Notes under the pieces: generated by a model
Seen by the model: the letters and a program-made list of their open reading frames with translations, nothing else
What the model was told of the DNA's origin: nothing
The model's database searches: none
Position numbers and translations under genes: made by a program
Shown: piece by piece, positions 17,299 to 25,342 of the stretch
Numbering within the stretch: position 1 is the first letter of the stretch
Layout of the letters: the number at the start of each line of letters is the position of its first letter
Origin: CAZCPB01 sp044223975
Lineage (GTDB): Bacteria > Planctomycetota > Phycisphaerae > Phycisphaerales > UBA1924
Direction of reading: 5' to 3'
NCBI GenBank assembly: GCA_044223975.1
Contig: JBGALI010000011.1
Coordinates: forward strand, 62,001-126,000
Length of the DNA: 64,000 nt

Positions 17299-18366
17299 AT
17301 GAAGAATGAGCGATCTCTTCGCGTGTTCATCGGTCTTGGCATCATGGCGGGCACCGTCGGAGCCGTCGGCTCGATCGGCGGATGGTCGCGCCCCGAGCCG
17401 CCCTCTGACCACGCATCGCCGGCGAAGTCTGCCGCTCCCAAGCCCGCCGCAAAGCCGGAAATCGCTCCACCCGAATCGACAAAGATCGAGCCTCTGTGGA
17501 GCGATCCCGCGCGCCCGGCCGGAGCGGCAAAGGCCGCGACCCCCAAGCCCGAGCCGATGCGCGCGGAGCAGGCCGCACGCCCCGCGCCCGCCGGAAAGCC
17601 CGCTGCGCAGAGCGCGGCCCCGTCCCACGAATCCTCAAAGCCCGAGTCCAAGACTCCTGCCGATCCGTCGCAGGCCGAAACCGCTCCCACGCCCGACGAA
17701 GCCCTGAAGCTGCTCCAGGACGGCAATGCGCGGTGGACAGCCGGCTCTGTCCAGTCCCCCAACGTCTCCGAATCGCGTCGGCGCACGCTCGCCGATTCCG
17801 GTCAGACCCCGTTCGCCACCGTGCTCACCTGCGCCGATTCACGCGTGCCCGTCGAACGCGTCTTTGACCGCGGCGTCGGCGACCTCTTCGTCATCCGCGT
17901 CGCCGGCAACGTCACCGGCCCGCACGAGGCCGGCACCATCGAGTACGGCGCCGAGCACCTCCACGTCCCCCTCCTGGTGGTGATGGGCCACACCAAGTGC
18001 GGTGCCGTGGGCGCCGCGGCTTCGCACGCCAAGACCGAGGGCAACGTCAGCTCGCTCGTGAGCGCCATCGCGCCCGCCGTCGAGCGCGCCGAGTCCCTGA
18101 ACCCCGGCCTCAAGGACGCCCAGCTCGTCGGGGCCGCCGTCCGCGAGAACGTCTGGCAGAGCGTCTTTGACCTCATCAAGACCAGCTCCGTCTGTCGCGA
18201 ACGGATCCGGGCGGGCGAACTGCGGATCGTCGGCGCCGTCTACGACATCGCGACCGGCGAGGTCGAGTGGCTCGGCGAGCACCCGTGGGAGAAAGAATTC
18301 ATCGCCGCGATGGACGCCCGCGACGCCGCCCGGCGCGCCGACGCCCCGTCCGAAGAGTCGCACTGA
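17299..18366 (+). CDS. Exported beta-class carbonic anhydrase
   Basis: Interconverts CO2 and bicarbonate. The protein has 355 residues: an N-terminal hydrophobic segment (about 8-26), a Pro/Ala/Lys-rich linker to about residue 130, then the beta-CA domain. Zinc ligands are Cys178, His231 and Cys234, and the Asp180-Arg182 dyad is in TCADSRVP; MGHTKCGAV holds the other ligands. The membrane segment and linker place the catalytic domain outside the inner membrane, while most beta-CAs are cytosolic. The ATG at 17299 has GAGG upstream; a start 57 bases earlier is in frame but less likely. Confidence 0.9.
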   Translation: MKNERSLRVFIGLGIMAGTVGAVGSIGGWSRPEPPSDHASPAKSAAPKPAAKPEIAPPESTKIEPLWSDPARPAGAAKAATPKPEPMRAEQAARPAPAGKPAAQSAAPSHESSKPESKTPADPSQAETAPTPDEALKLLQDGNARWTAGSVQSPNVSESRRRTLADSGQTPFATVLTCADSRVPVERVFDRGVGDLFVIRVAGNVTGPHEAGTIEYGAEHLHVPLLVVMGHTKCGAVGAAASHAKTEGNVSSLVSAIAPAVERAESLNPGLKDAQLVGAAVRENVWQSVFDLIKTSSVCRERIRAGELRIVGAVYDIATGEVEWLGEHPWEKEFIAAMDARDAARRADAPSEESH

Positions 18367-18394
18367 TCGATCGCTGTCGACGCACGAAAAAACA

Positions 18395-18420
18395 GGGCCG
18401 CGGGATTCGTCCCGCGGCCC
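18395..18420. terminator. Bidirectional hairpin terminator
   Basis: A perfect 11-bp GC-rich stem closed by a TTCG tetraloop lies between convergent genes. On the minus side the exit is TGTTTTTTCG, a strong T-tract for the lipoprotein gene; on the plus side it is CTCTCTTG. Confidence 0.85.
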
Positions 18421-18460
18421 CTCTCTTGCGCAGATTCTGTGACGGTGCCGAGACCGCCCC

Positions 18461-19015
18461 TTACTTCCCGCCGAGCTTGGCGGTCAGGTCCGTCAGCAGC
18501 TTGTCGAACGGCGGGATCGCGTCCTTCAGTTCCTTGACCGTCGACTCCCACGTGTCGGCGCCCGCGGTCTTGAGCGTCCCCGCCTTGGCCTGCAGGCCCT
18601 TGAGCTGATCGCTCAGGCTGGTCCACGACTTCTGGAGCGCGGGTTTCAGGAGGTCGGGCGAGGCGTCAACCTTCGGCTTCATCCCGTCGAGCTTGGTCTT
18701 CAGCCCGTCGAGCTGGGTCTGAATCTCCCCCGCGGCCTTGTCGCGCAGTTCGACGTACGCGGCCTTGGCCTTGTCTGTCGCGTCCTTGGCCGCTTGGCTG
18801 GTCGCGTCCTTGGTCGCGTCCACCGCCTTCTTGGTCTGGTCCGCCGCGGCCTGACCTGCTTCCTTGGTCTTGTCCGCCGCGGCCTTCATGGCATCGGCGG
18901 TCTTGTCCGCGGCCTTGTTCACGGTATTGGCCGCCTTCTTGCCGGTATCGTCAGCCTTTTCGCAGCCGGCGATAAGGCCCAGGGCCGCGCACGACATCAG
19001 GATCATTCGACGCAT
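18461..19015 (-). CDS. Ala/Lys-rich helical lipoprotein
   Basis: Lipoprotein of 184 residues with lipobox LIAGC after a short signal peptide. Residues about 25-110 are repeats of the type KAADKTKDA, rich in Ala, Lys, Asp and Thr and resembling LEA-like or apolipophorin-like amphipathic helices. The C-terminal half is helical with hydrophobic spacing (LLKPALQKSWTSLSDQLKGL). No enzymatic motif was found. It is likely an envelope-associated coiled-coil protein. AAGGA precedes the ATG at 19015. Confidence 0.72.
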   Translation of the reverse strand: MRRMILMSCAALGLIAGCEKADDTGKKAANTVNKAADKTADAMKAAADKTKEAGQAAADQTKKAVDATKDATSQAAKDATDKAKAAYVELRDKAAGEIQTQLDGLKTKLDGMKPKVDASPDLLKPALQKSWTSLSDQLKGLQAKAGTLKTAGADTWESTVKELKDAIPPFDKLLTDLTAKLGGK

Positions 19016-19151
19016 GGTGTGTCCTTCCGAGAAAATGTCCCCTCTCCCGAAGCCATGGTGGCCCCGGAAAGCGAGGCCAACCATACGCCGTAGGGTATGC
19101 CCGAGGCACCCGCCGCCCCCCGATTCGTGTTCGCGGATCGTTAGGATGAAC

Positions 19152-19814
19152 ATGGTGACCCCAACAGTTCGTAGGCATCGAATACCAGCAGCCATGCCAA
19201 TCCGCACTTTCAACCGACCGTCCGTTCTCAGGCGCACCCTGCTCGTCGTTGCCGCGGCCGTGGCGGTGAGCGCCGGGTGCGGTCCGTCCTCCCCTCCCCC
19301 GGGCTCGCCCGGCGGGCCCTCGGCGCGGGGCGTTCGCGCGGAGACCACCGTGAAGCCAGGAAAAATCGTCAAGACCGAAGACCAGTGGAAAAAGGAATTA
19401 ACCCCCGAGCAGTACCACGTCATGCGCGAGAAGGGCACCGAGCGGGCCTTCACCGGCAAGTACTGGGATACCAAGACCCCGGGCGTGTACGCGTGCGCCG
19501 CCTGCGGCGAGGTGCTGTTCATCTCGGATACCAAGTTCGATTCCGGTTGCGGCTGGCCCAGCTTCTTCAAGCCCGCCGACGGCTCGGCGATCGAAGAGCA
19601 CGAGGATTCGACGTTCGGCATGACGCGTACCGAAGTGACCTGCGCCAAGTGCGGCGCGCACCTGGGCCACGTCTTCGACGACGGCCCCAACCCCACCGGG
19701 CTGCGCTACTGCATCAACTCCGTATCGATCGATCTCAAGCCCGCCGACCCTGCGGCCACCGCCGCGAGCGACCCCGCCACGCCGGCCCCCGCGGGAACCG
19801 TAAAGCCCAAGTAG
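19152..19814 (+). CDS. msrB: Peptide-methionine (R)-S-oxide reductase MsrB, exported lipoprotein
   Basis: Reduces methionine-R-sulfoxide in proteins. The SelR/MsrB domain covers about residues 65-185. Zinc-binding pairs are CAAC and CAKC, the signature SGCGWPSFF is present, and the catalytic Cys is in GLRYCINSVSI. The N-terminus has a signal peptide ending in VSAGC, so the enzyme is a lipoprotein acting outside the cytoplasm. The start is uncertain: ATG 19152 has AGGA five bases upstream, a TAGGAT box precedes it, and ATG 19194 would give a shorter signal peptide. An Ala/Pro-rich tail follows the domain. Confidence 0.88.
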   Translation: MVTPTVRRHRIPAAMPIRTFNRPSVLRRTLLVVAAAVAVSAGCGPSSPPPGSPGGPSARGVRAETTVKPGKIVKTEDQWKKELTPEQYHVMREKGTERAFTGKYWDTKTPGVYACAACGEVLFISDTKFDSGCGWPSFFKPADGSAIEEHEDSTFGMTRTEVTCAKCGAHLGHVFDDGPNPTGLRYCINSVSIDLKPADPAATAASDPATPAPAGTVKPK

Positions 19815-19850
19815 CCTTCGCGCCCTCGGCGCGCCTTCGATCATGCCCGC

Positions 19851-20702
19851 ATGACTTCCCATCCCACCGCACCCGCGGCGCCGACGATCCCGCACGCCGG
19901 TGCGCCCGAACTGCTCCGCTCACGGGTGCTCGACGCGATCGGCGTGCCCCACGCGTTCACCACCCGCCGCGGCGGAGTCTCCTCCGGGATCTTCTCCCGG
20001 CTGAACTTCGGCAACCCCTCCGACCTCGCGCCCGATCGCCGCGATCCGGTCTCCAACATCCGGGCCAATCTCAGCCTCGTCACCGGCGCAATCGATCCGA
20101 ATGCGGGCGCTGTCGAACGTGAAATCGTCGAAGTTCATCAGGTCCACGCCGCCGACGTCCACACCGTGCGCCCGGCCACGCCGCCGCACGTTGACCCGTC
20201 CCCCAAGGCCGACGCCATCGTGACCGACGATCCGCGCCGCTTCGCCGCCGTGCGCACCGCCGACTGCGCCCCGGTCCTGCTCGCGTCCAGCGATGGTCGC
20301 GTCGTCGCCGCGGTTCACGCGGGCTGGCGCGGCGTCATCGCCGGCGTCGCCAACAACGCCGTGCAGCGCATGATCGAGCTCGGCGCCTCCGACATCGTCG
20401 GCGCCATCGGCCCGTGCATCGGCGCCGATCACTTCGAGGTCGGTCCCGAGGTGCGCGACGAGTTTGACCGGGTGTTCGGCTCGGGCGCGTCGATCGTCCG
20501 CCCCGCGCCCGGCCGCGGTGAAGACAAGTACCTCGTGGACCTCAAGGAAGCTCTCCGGCGGCAGCTCTCTTCACGCGGTCTTCGCTCCATCGAAACCCTG
20601 CCGCACTGCACCGTGCGGGACGCCGATCTTTTCTTCTCCCACCGGCGCGAGCGCGGCATGACCGGCCGCATGATCGGCATCATCGGCCCCCGCGCGCGCT
20701 GA
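19851..20702 (+). CDS. pgeF: PgeF/YfiH laccase-domain protein
   Basis: Protein of 283 residues of the YfiH/LACC1 family, described as peptidoglycan editing factor and, in some members, as a purine nucleoside phosphorylase/deaminase. Motifs in order: TTRRGGVSSG, EVHQVHAADV (metal His), RTADCAPVLL (metal Cys), VHAGWRGVIAG (metal His) and AIGPCIGADHFEV. Length is normal. It lies 36 bases after msrB on the same strand and may be co-transcribed. It is cytosolic, with no signal peptide. Confidence 0.9.
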   Translation: MTSHPTAPAAPTIPHAGAPELLRSRVLDAIGVPHAFTTRRGGVSSGIFSRLNFGNPSDLAPDRRDPVSNIRANLSLVTGAIDPNAGAVEREIVEVHQVHAADVHTVRPATPPHVDPSPKADAIVTDDPRRFAAVRTADCAPVLLASSDGRVVAAVHAGWRGVIAGVANNAVQRMIELGASDIVGAIGPCIGADHFEVGPEVRDEFDRVFGSGASIVRPAPGRGEDKYLVDLKEALRRQLSSRGLRSIETLPHCTVRDADLFFSHRRERGMTGRMIGIIGPRAR

Positions 20703-20729
20703 CCCTTCTTCCCGGCTCCGCGTCCTGGC

Positions 20730-21224
20730 TTACTTGGCCGGCTCGAACACCGCGCACGCGGCACCCGACGGGTCCTCGATGACCGCGAACCGCCCCATCG
20801 GCCCCATCGGGCCCGCCGGACGCAGTACGCGCCCGCCGCGCCGCTCCACCTCAGCCACGGCCTTCATCACATCCCGCACCACAAAGTAGACCAGCCAGCA
20901 CCGCGGCAGCCCCTCGTTCACTCCGCGCGCGTGGCACACGCCCACCGCCGGCGCGCTCGATCCCGGCGGCATCATGCAGTAATCGCTGTACCCGCCCAGG
21001 TCGACCGCCTCTGACGTCCATCCCACGACCGACGAGTAAAAATCCCGCACCTCGTCGGCGTTCGGCACCGTGAGGTCCATCCATCCGGCCGTTCCATACG
21101 AGGGCCCCGCGGGCGCGATCTCGGGCTTTGCACGACGCGAGCCCGTTCTCCGGGCCTTCTTGCCCGTGCCCAATCTCTTCTCTGCTTTCTTCGTTGCCTT
21201 CTTCTTGGCCTTCTTCGTTGCCAT
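20730..21224 (-). CDS. VOC/glyoxalase-fold protein with histone-H1-like Lys tail
   Basis: Protein of 164 residues. Residues about 3-33 are almost entirely Lys, Ala, Arg and Thr (KKAKKKATKKAEK), like bacterial histone-H1-type tails. From about residue 45 a single vicinal-oxygen-chelate domain follows (AGWMDLTVPNADEVRDFYS, ending AVIEDPSGAACAVFEP). Typical VOC proteins carry no such tail. It could direct the domain to DNA, RNA or polyphosphate, which is inference. No substrate can be assigned. GAGG lies upstream of the ATG. Confidence 0.78.
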   Translation of the reverse strand: MATKKAKKKATKKAEKRLGTGKKARRTGSRRAKPEIAPAGPSYGTAGWMDLTVPNADEVRDFYSSVVGWTSEAVDLGGYSDYCMMPPGSSAPAVGVCHARGVNEGLPRCWLVYFVVRDVMKAVAEVERRGGRVLRPAGPMGPMGRFAVIEDPSGAACAVFEPAK

Positions 21225-21271
21225 TCTCGCCTCTTCTCTGTGCCTCGGTGTCCAGGCGGTGAATTCTCTTC

Positions 21272-22312
21272 TTACTTCCCGCTCCCGCGCTCCAGGTGCT
21301 CCTTCAGCAGGTCGTGCCCGAAGTCGCGCTCGCGGTCGTGCCACACCGTGTGGACGTGGTTCGCATCATTCTGCGTGTTGTCGTACTCGATGACGAACGT
21401 CGGTCCGCTCAGCCGGTAGTAGTGTCCCTTGCCGCGCTCGGCGCTCCCCGCCCAGGCGAATCGCACATTCTCGATCCCCGCCGCTCGGATCCGTTCCATC
21501 TCCTTGGCGGCCAGCTCGTACCGCAGGTTCCCGGCGTACTCCTCCAGCAGCCGCTCCACCTTCTGGCGCTGCGCCCCGCTCATCGCGGCCACCGCGAGCC
21601 CCACCGAAGCCCCCTCATCCAGCGACCGTCCCGGCACGCTCAGGATGTCGGGAGGCGCGGTCTCGCTGATCAACGCTTCTTTCATCTGCCGCACGTCGAG
21701 CGATCGCAGCAGTTCGCGACCAAGATCCTCCTCGACGGCCAGCACGCGCACACCCGCGCGATCTCCGCGCCGGACCTCCGCCGGGTTCGCTCCCAGGAAC
21801 GCAGGGGTTGAGCTGGTCGCGCCGTCCCGTCCCGTGAAGTTCAGCGAGATGTGGTGCCCCTCGATCCGCCAGCCCCACGCCGCTTCCGCACCCGGCGCTC
21901 CGTACACCGCGATCGTGTATGCCAGCGGATCGCGCGCCGGCCCGCGGCCCTGCTCGATCTCGCGCAGCACCGCGTCCAGCATCATGATCTGCTCGACCTT
22001 CCCCACCCCGCGCGGCGACAGCGCCGATCGCATCAGGTTCCGCGCCGCCATCTTCTGCGCGTCGTTCATCTCCGCGAACGACACGCCGTCCCTGGTCGCC
22101 GGAACAAACTGCCACTTCTCGCGCACCGCCGGTTCAAACGCGAGCGCCGCCTTCGCCCGCAGCTCGGGCGTCAGTGACCCGAGAAACCGTTCCGCGGCAG
22201 CCGCCATCTCCGCGTTCGCCCCCGGACGCGCCAGCCTCCCGGCGCCCGCCGCGGCGGCCACCAGAAGCACCAACGCAACACGAGCCGCCGCTGCCGCGTT
22301 TCTCACCGCCAT
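21272..22312 (-). CDS. Secreted DUF3500 family protein
   Basis: Protein of 346 residues with an N-terminal signal or anchor segment (about 9-26). The rest follows the DUF3500 pattern: FLGSLTPELRAKAALAFE, EKWQFVPATRDGVSFAEM, then WGWRIEGHHISLNFTG, and a C-terminal HYYRLSGPTFVIEYDN followed by NHVHTVWHDRERDFG. The His-rich motifs (GHH, HVHTVWHD) could bind metal. Function is unknown in the family. GGGGAGG precedes the ATG at 22312, and a minus-strand TAGACT box lies 38 bases upstream. Divergent from the DUF1080 gene. Confidence 0.82.
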   Translation of the reverse strand: MAVRNAAAAARVALVLLVAAAAGAGRLARPGANAEMAAAAERFLGSLTPELRAKAALAFEPAVREKWQFVPATRDGVSFAEMNDAQKMAARNLMRSALSPRGVGKVEQIMMLDAVLREIEQGRGPARDPLAYTIAVYGAPGAEAAWGWRIEGHHISLNFTGRDGATSSTPAFLGANPAEVRRGDRAGVRVLAVEEDLGRELLRSLDVRQMKEALISETAPPDILSVPGRSLDEGASVGLAVAAMSGAQRQKVERLLEEYAGNLRYELAAKEMERIRAAGIENVRFAWAGSAERGKGHYYRLSGPTFVIEYDNTQNDANHVHTVWHDRERDFGHDLLKEHLERGSGK

Positions 22313-22349
22313 GCGCCCCTCCCCGAGTGGGTCTTTCCTGCCGCGGCCC

Positions 22350-22355
22350 AGTCTA
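22350..22355 (-). promoter_or_regulatory. -10-like box TAGACT for the DUF3500 gene
   Basis: The box reads AGTCTA on the plus strand, 38 bases upstream of the ATG at 22312. A matching plus-strand box lies about 30 bases away (22385-22390), making a compact divergent promoter. Confidence 0.45.
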
Positions 22356-22384
22356 CCTGAACCCCGCGATGCGGCGCTTCGCGA

Positions 22385-22390
22385 TAGACT
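22385..22390 (+). promoter_or_regulatory. -10-like box TAGACT for the DUF1080 gene
   Basis: It lies about 30 bases before the ATG at 22421, with a GGAG Shine-Dalgarno in between. Confidence 0.45.
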
Positions 22391-22420
22391 CATCCTCACG
22401 ACCGTACCAGGAGAATCCCC

Positions 22421-23716
22421 ATGCTCGCTCCGTCCGCGCTCGCCGTGCTCTCCGCCGCCTTCGTCGCCGCCGGCGACACCACGCTAACACCCGCGGAAAA
22501 GGCCGCCGGGTGGAAGCTCTACTCCGGCGCCGACGCCGCGAGCCTCTGGCACGGCTACAAGCAGCCCGCGTTCCCCAAGAAAGGCTGGGTGATCGAGGGC
22601 GGCGAGATCAAGCAGGTCCCCGGCGGCGATGGCGCCGACATCGTGACCAACGCCAAGTTTGCCGACGTCGAACTTACCTGCGACTTCAAGCTCGACCCCA
22701 AGGCCAACTCCGGCATCATCTGGCGTACCACCGAGCAGCTCGACGCGTCGTGGCAGACCGGCCCCGAGTTTCAGCTCCTCGAGGACGGCACCTACCCCGA
22801 CAAGCTCAAGCCCGGTCAGTACTGCGGCGCGCTCTACGACCTCTACCCGCCCGCCGAAGGCAAGAAAATGAACCCCGCGGGCCAGTGGAACCAGGCCCGC
22901 CTCCGTCTCCACAACGGCGTGATCCAGCACTGGGTCAACGGCGTGAAGGTCGTCGAGGCCAGCATCTTCGACTCCGCGGGCAAGCCCACTAAGGATTGGA
23001 TCGACAAGATCGCCGCGAGCAAGTTCAAGGACTACAAGGGCTTCGGCGTCCAGCCCACCGGCGCGATCGCGCTCCAGGATCACGGCGGCGGCGTCGCTTT
23101 CCGTGACATCAAGATCCGCGACCTTGCCGCGCCGATGCCCGGCGAAGTCAGCCTCTTCAACGGCAAGGACCTCACCGGGTGGGTGCCGATCGTCCCCGAA
23201 CTGACGGGCAAGACACCCGGACCCGCCAGCGTCTGGAGCGTGAAGGACGGGATACTCATCTGCTCCGGCAACCCCGGCGGGTACATCCGCACCGAGAAGG
23301 ACTACAAGAACTTCGTGCTCCGCCTCCAGTGGCGCTTCGACCCTGCCAAGGGCGCGGGCAACTCCGGCGTCCTGCTCCGCATGATCGGCGAGGACAAGGT
23401 GTGGCCCAAGAGCGTTGAAGCCCAGCTCCACTCGACCAACGCCGGCGACTTCTGGAACATCGATGAGTACAAGATGACCGTCGCCAAGGAACGCACCAAC
23501 GGCCGTAACACCAAGAAGACCCACATGGCCGAGCGCCCCGTGGGCGAATGGAACGAGTACGAGATCGTCGTAAACAAGGGCGACATCATCCTCTACGTCA
23601 ACGGCGAAGAGCTCAACCGCGCCACCGGTGTTGAAGAGAACGCCGGCAAGATCTGCCTCCAGAGCGAGGGCGCCGAGATCCAGTTCCGCAACATCCGGCT
23701 GGTTCCCCTCGACTGA
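22421..23716 (+). CDS. Secreted protein with two DUF1080 (3-keto-disaccharide hydrolase-like) domains
   Basis: Exported protein of 431 residues with a short signal peptide (about 1-18). Two concanavalin-like DUF1080 domains follow. The first (about 28-235) has WKLYSGADAASLWHGYKQ, NSGIIWRTTE and GPEFQLLEDGTY. The second (about 243-431) has SLFNGKDLTGWVPIVPE, NSGVLLRMIGEDKVWPKS, WNEYEIVVNKGDIILYVNG and IQFRNIRLVPLD. The family includes glycosidases acting on 3-keto sugars and binding modules, is expanded in planctomycetes, and suggests polysaccharide use. Both domains look complete. GGAG precedes the ATG. Confidence 0.88.
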   Translation: MLAPSALAVLSAAFVAAGDTTLTPAEKAAGWKLYSGADAASLWHGYKQPAFPKKGWVIEGGEIKQVPGGDGADIVTNAKFADVELTCDFKLDPKANSGIIWRTTEQLDASWQTGPEFQLLEDGTYPDKLKPGQYCGALYDLYPPAEGKKMNPAGQWNQARLRLHNGVIQHWVNGVKVVEASIFDSAGKPTKDWIDKIAASKFKDYKGFGVQPTGAIALQDHGGGVAFRDIKIRDLAAPMPGEVSLFNGKDLTGWVPIVPELTGKTPGPASVWSVKDGILICSGNPGGYIRTEKDYKNFVLRLQWRFDPAKGAGNSGVLLRMIGEDKVWPKSVEAQLHSTNAGDFWNIDEYKMTVAKERTNGRNTKKTHMAERPVGEWNEYEIVVNKGDIILYVNGEELNRATGVEENAGKICLQSEGAEIQFRNIRLVPLD

Positions 23717-23792
23717 CGAACTTTTCTGGCACGGACCGAAAACCTGTGGCATCGTTGGAGTGCCGCGAGCCGTTGGCGGGGAGGCTCCACGC

Positions 23793-24575
23793 TTGCACCG
23801 ATTCTGCGCACTTCTCGCGTTGGCACTTCTTCCTTGCGCGGCGGGCGCGCGCCAGTTTGGCAAGAACCAGATCGACGTCCGGGTCCGCCCCGCGGGCGCG
23901 CCGAACGAATGGGCGGATCACCTGTCGTTTCTCCACCCCGATTCGAGCCCGGTGGACGTCGATGTAGGCGTGTTCTACTACAGCAGCTCCGAAATCGGCG
24001 TCGCCTCCGCGATGCACTCGATTGTCGGTTCGCCGTACAGCCCCGGCCTCGGCGACCTCGCCGAGATCATTGACAACCCGCTGAGCACGCTGCACCCGGA
24101 CGGTCGATACGCCGGGTACAACTACGGTGCCCAGCGCCAGAGCATCTACCACACCGGCAACGCCGGCGTTGATGCGAATCGTTTCCGGGTCGCCGCCTTT
24201 GGTAACCCCAACGATCTCATCGCCGGCGGCATCTCCGCCAGGCAGGCGCATCCCCCGATGCCGAGCGACTTTCCCCCGCCCGACCTCGCCCAACTCGCCT
24301 ATCTCGTGCACCTCAGGATCGCGTGCGCGCCGGACGGTTTCCCCAGGACCATCACGCTCGACGTGCCACGGAACAGGATCAGGACCTACACGATCTTCGG
24401 GACGATTAACGGCGATCCGCAGGACGAACTGAGGTGGCTCCTCGACACCGACCCGGCCACCGTCACGATCTCCGTGCCTGCGCCGCCGGTGTTCGCCGCC
24501 GCCCTGATCGGCGGCGCATCACTCCTGGCCCGGCGCCGCTCCCGGGTCACTCCGTTCCCCGAGGCAGTTCCTTGA
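23793..24575 (+). CDS. Secreted PAP-CTERM protein of unrecognised family, copy 1 of 3
   Basis: Protein of 260 residues; no known domain recognised. A signal peptide ends near AAGARQ. The core shares ordered blocks with the next two genes: NQIDVRVRP, HPDSSPVDVDVGVFYY, GVASAMHSIVGSPYSPGL, TLHPDGRYAGYNYG, HTGNAGVDANRFRVAA and AGGIS. The C-terminus is PAPPVFAAALIGGASLL followed by ARRRSR and a 10-residue extension, a PEP-CTERM-like sorting tail. The TTG start at 23793 was chosen because GGGGAGG lies eight bases upstream and it gives a clean signal peptide. Copy 1 differs from the others in the last third (RTYTIFGTINGDPQDEL). Confidence 0.75.
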   Translation: MHRFCALLALALLPCAAGARQFGKNQIDVRVRPAGAPNEWADHLSFLHPDSSPVDVDVGVFYYSSSEIGVASAMHSIVGSPYSPGLGDLAEIIDNPLSTLHPDGRYAGYNYGAQRQSIYHTGNAGVDANRFRVAAFGNPNDLIAGGISARQAHPPMPSDFPPPDLAQLAYLVHLRIACAPDGFPRTITLDVPRNRIRTYTIFGTINGDPQDELRWLLDTDPATVTISVPAPPVFAAALIGGASLLARRRSRVTPFPEAVP

Positions 24576-25342
24576 TCAGACCTGCGGCGATCATCCCCCT
24601 CGTCGGTCTCGCCGCGGCAGTCCCGTCGGCGCTCGCCCAGCCCGGCGACAAGACTCAGATCGCGTTTGGCGTGCGCCCGTGGGGCTCCGCACCGGATGCG
24701 CCGTTTGTCGAGCATCTCGAATTGGTCCACCCCGATTTCTCGCCCGCGGAGATCGAGGTCGGGGTGATGTACTACCGCAACGGCGGGTTCGGGCTGGCGT
24801 CCGTGATGCACAACATTACGGGCACCCCCTACGACCAGGCGATGGGCGATGCCGTCACCGTTCTCGACCGCGCCGACAGCTCGCTGCACCCCGACGGACG
24901 ACTGGGGAACTTCAATTTCGGCGGGCAGTTCCAGGTGGTGTACAAGAACGGATTTGATTTTCCGCCCTACGGGTTCCGAGTCGCGGCAAGCGGCAACGCC
25001 TCCGACAACCCCGCCGGTGGCATCTCCATAAAGCAGAACACGCCCGTTGCCCTGGGCTCGAACTTTGACGCGTCGGACGGGGTCCTCGCCTACCACCTCA
25101 AGGTAACGTTCGCGTGCGATCCCACGGGCGCGCCCCGCACCCTGACCCTCGACGCGCCGCGCAACAAGGTCAACTCGTTCATGGTGTATGAATCACCGAG
25201 CTCAACCACCAGCGCCAGCATCATTAACTCGCTCATCGACTCACGCACGGCCACCATCACCATCTCGGCACCCGCGCCCGCCTCGCTCTCACTACTCCTC
25301 GCCGGGCCGCTGCTCGCGCGCCGCCGCCGAACCACGCGATGA
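24572..25342 (+). CDS. Secreted PAP-CTERM protein of unrecognised family, copy 2 of 3
   Basis: Protein of 256 residues, paralogous to its neighbours: TQIAFGVRPWG, HPDFSPAEIEVGVMYYRNGG, GLASVMHNITGTPYDQAMGDA, LHPDGRLGNFNFGGQFQVVY, AGGISIKQNTP and RTLTLDAPRNKVNSF. A signal peptide ends at ALAQ, and the C-terminal tail is APAPASLSLLLAGPLLARRRR. The TTG start overlaps the previous stop (TTGA) and has GAGG seven bases upstream, so translation is probably coupled. Function is unknown; the even spacing of beta-strand-like blocks suggests one beta-rich domain. Confidence 0.75.
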   Translation: MIRPAAIIPLVGLAAAVPSALAQPGDKTQIAFGVRPWGSAPDAPFVEHLELVHPDFSPAEIEVGVMYYRNGGFGLASVMHNITGTPYDQAMGDAVTVLDRADSSLHPDGRLGNFNFGGQFQVVYKNGFDFPPYGFRVAASGNASDNPAGGISIKQNTPVALGSNFDASDGVLAYHLKVTFACDPTGAPRTLTLDAPRNKVNSFMVYESPSSTTSASIINSLIDSRTATITISAPAPASLSLLLAGPLLARRRRTTR

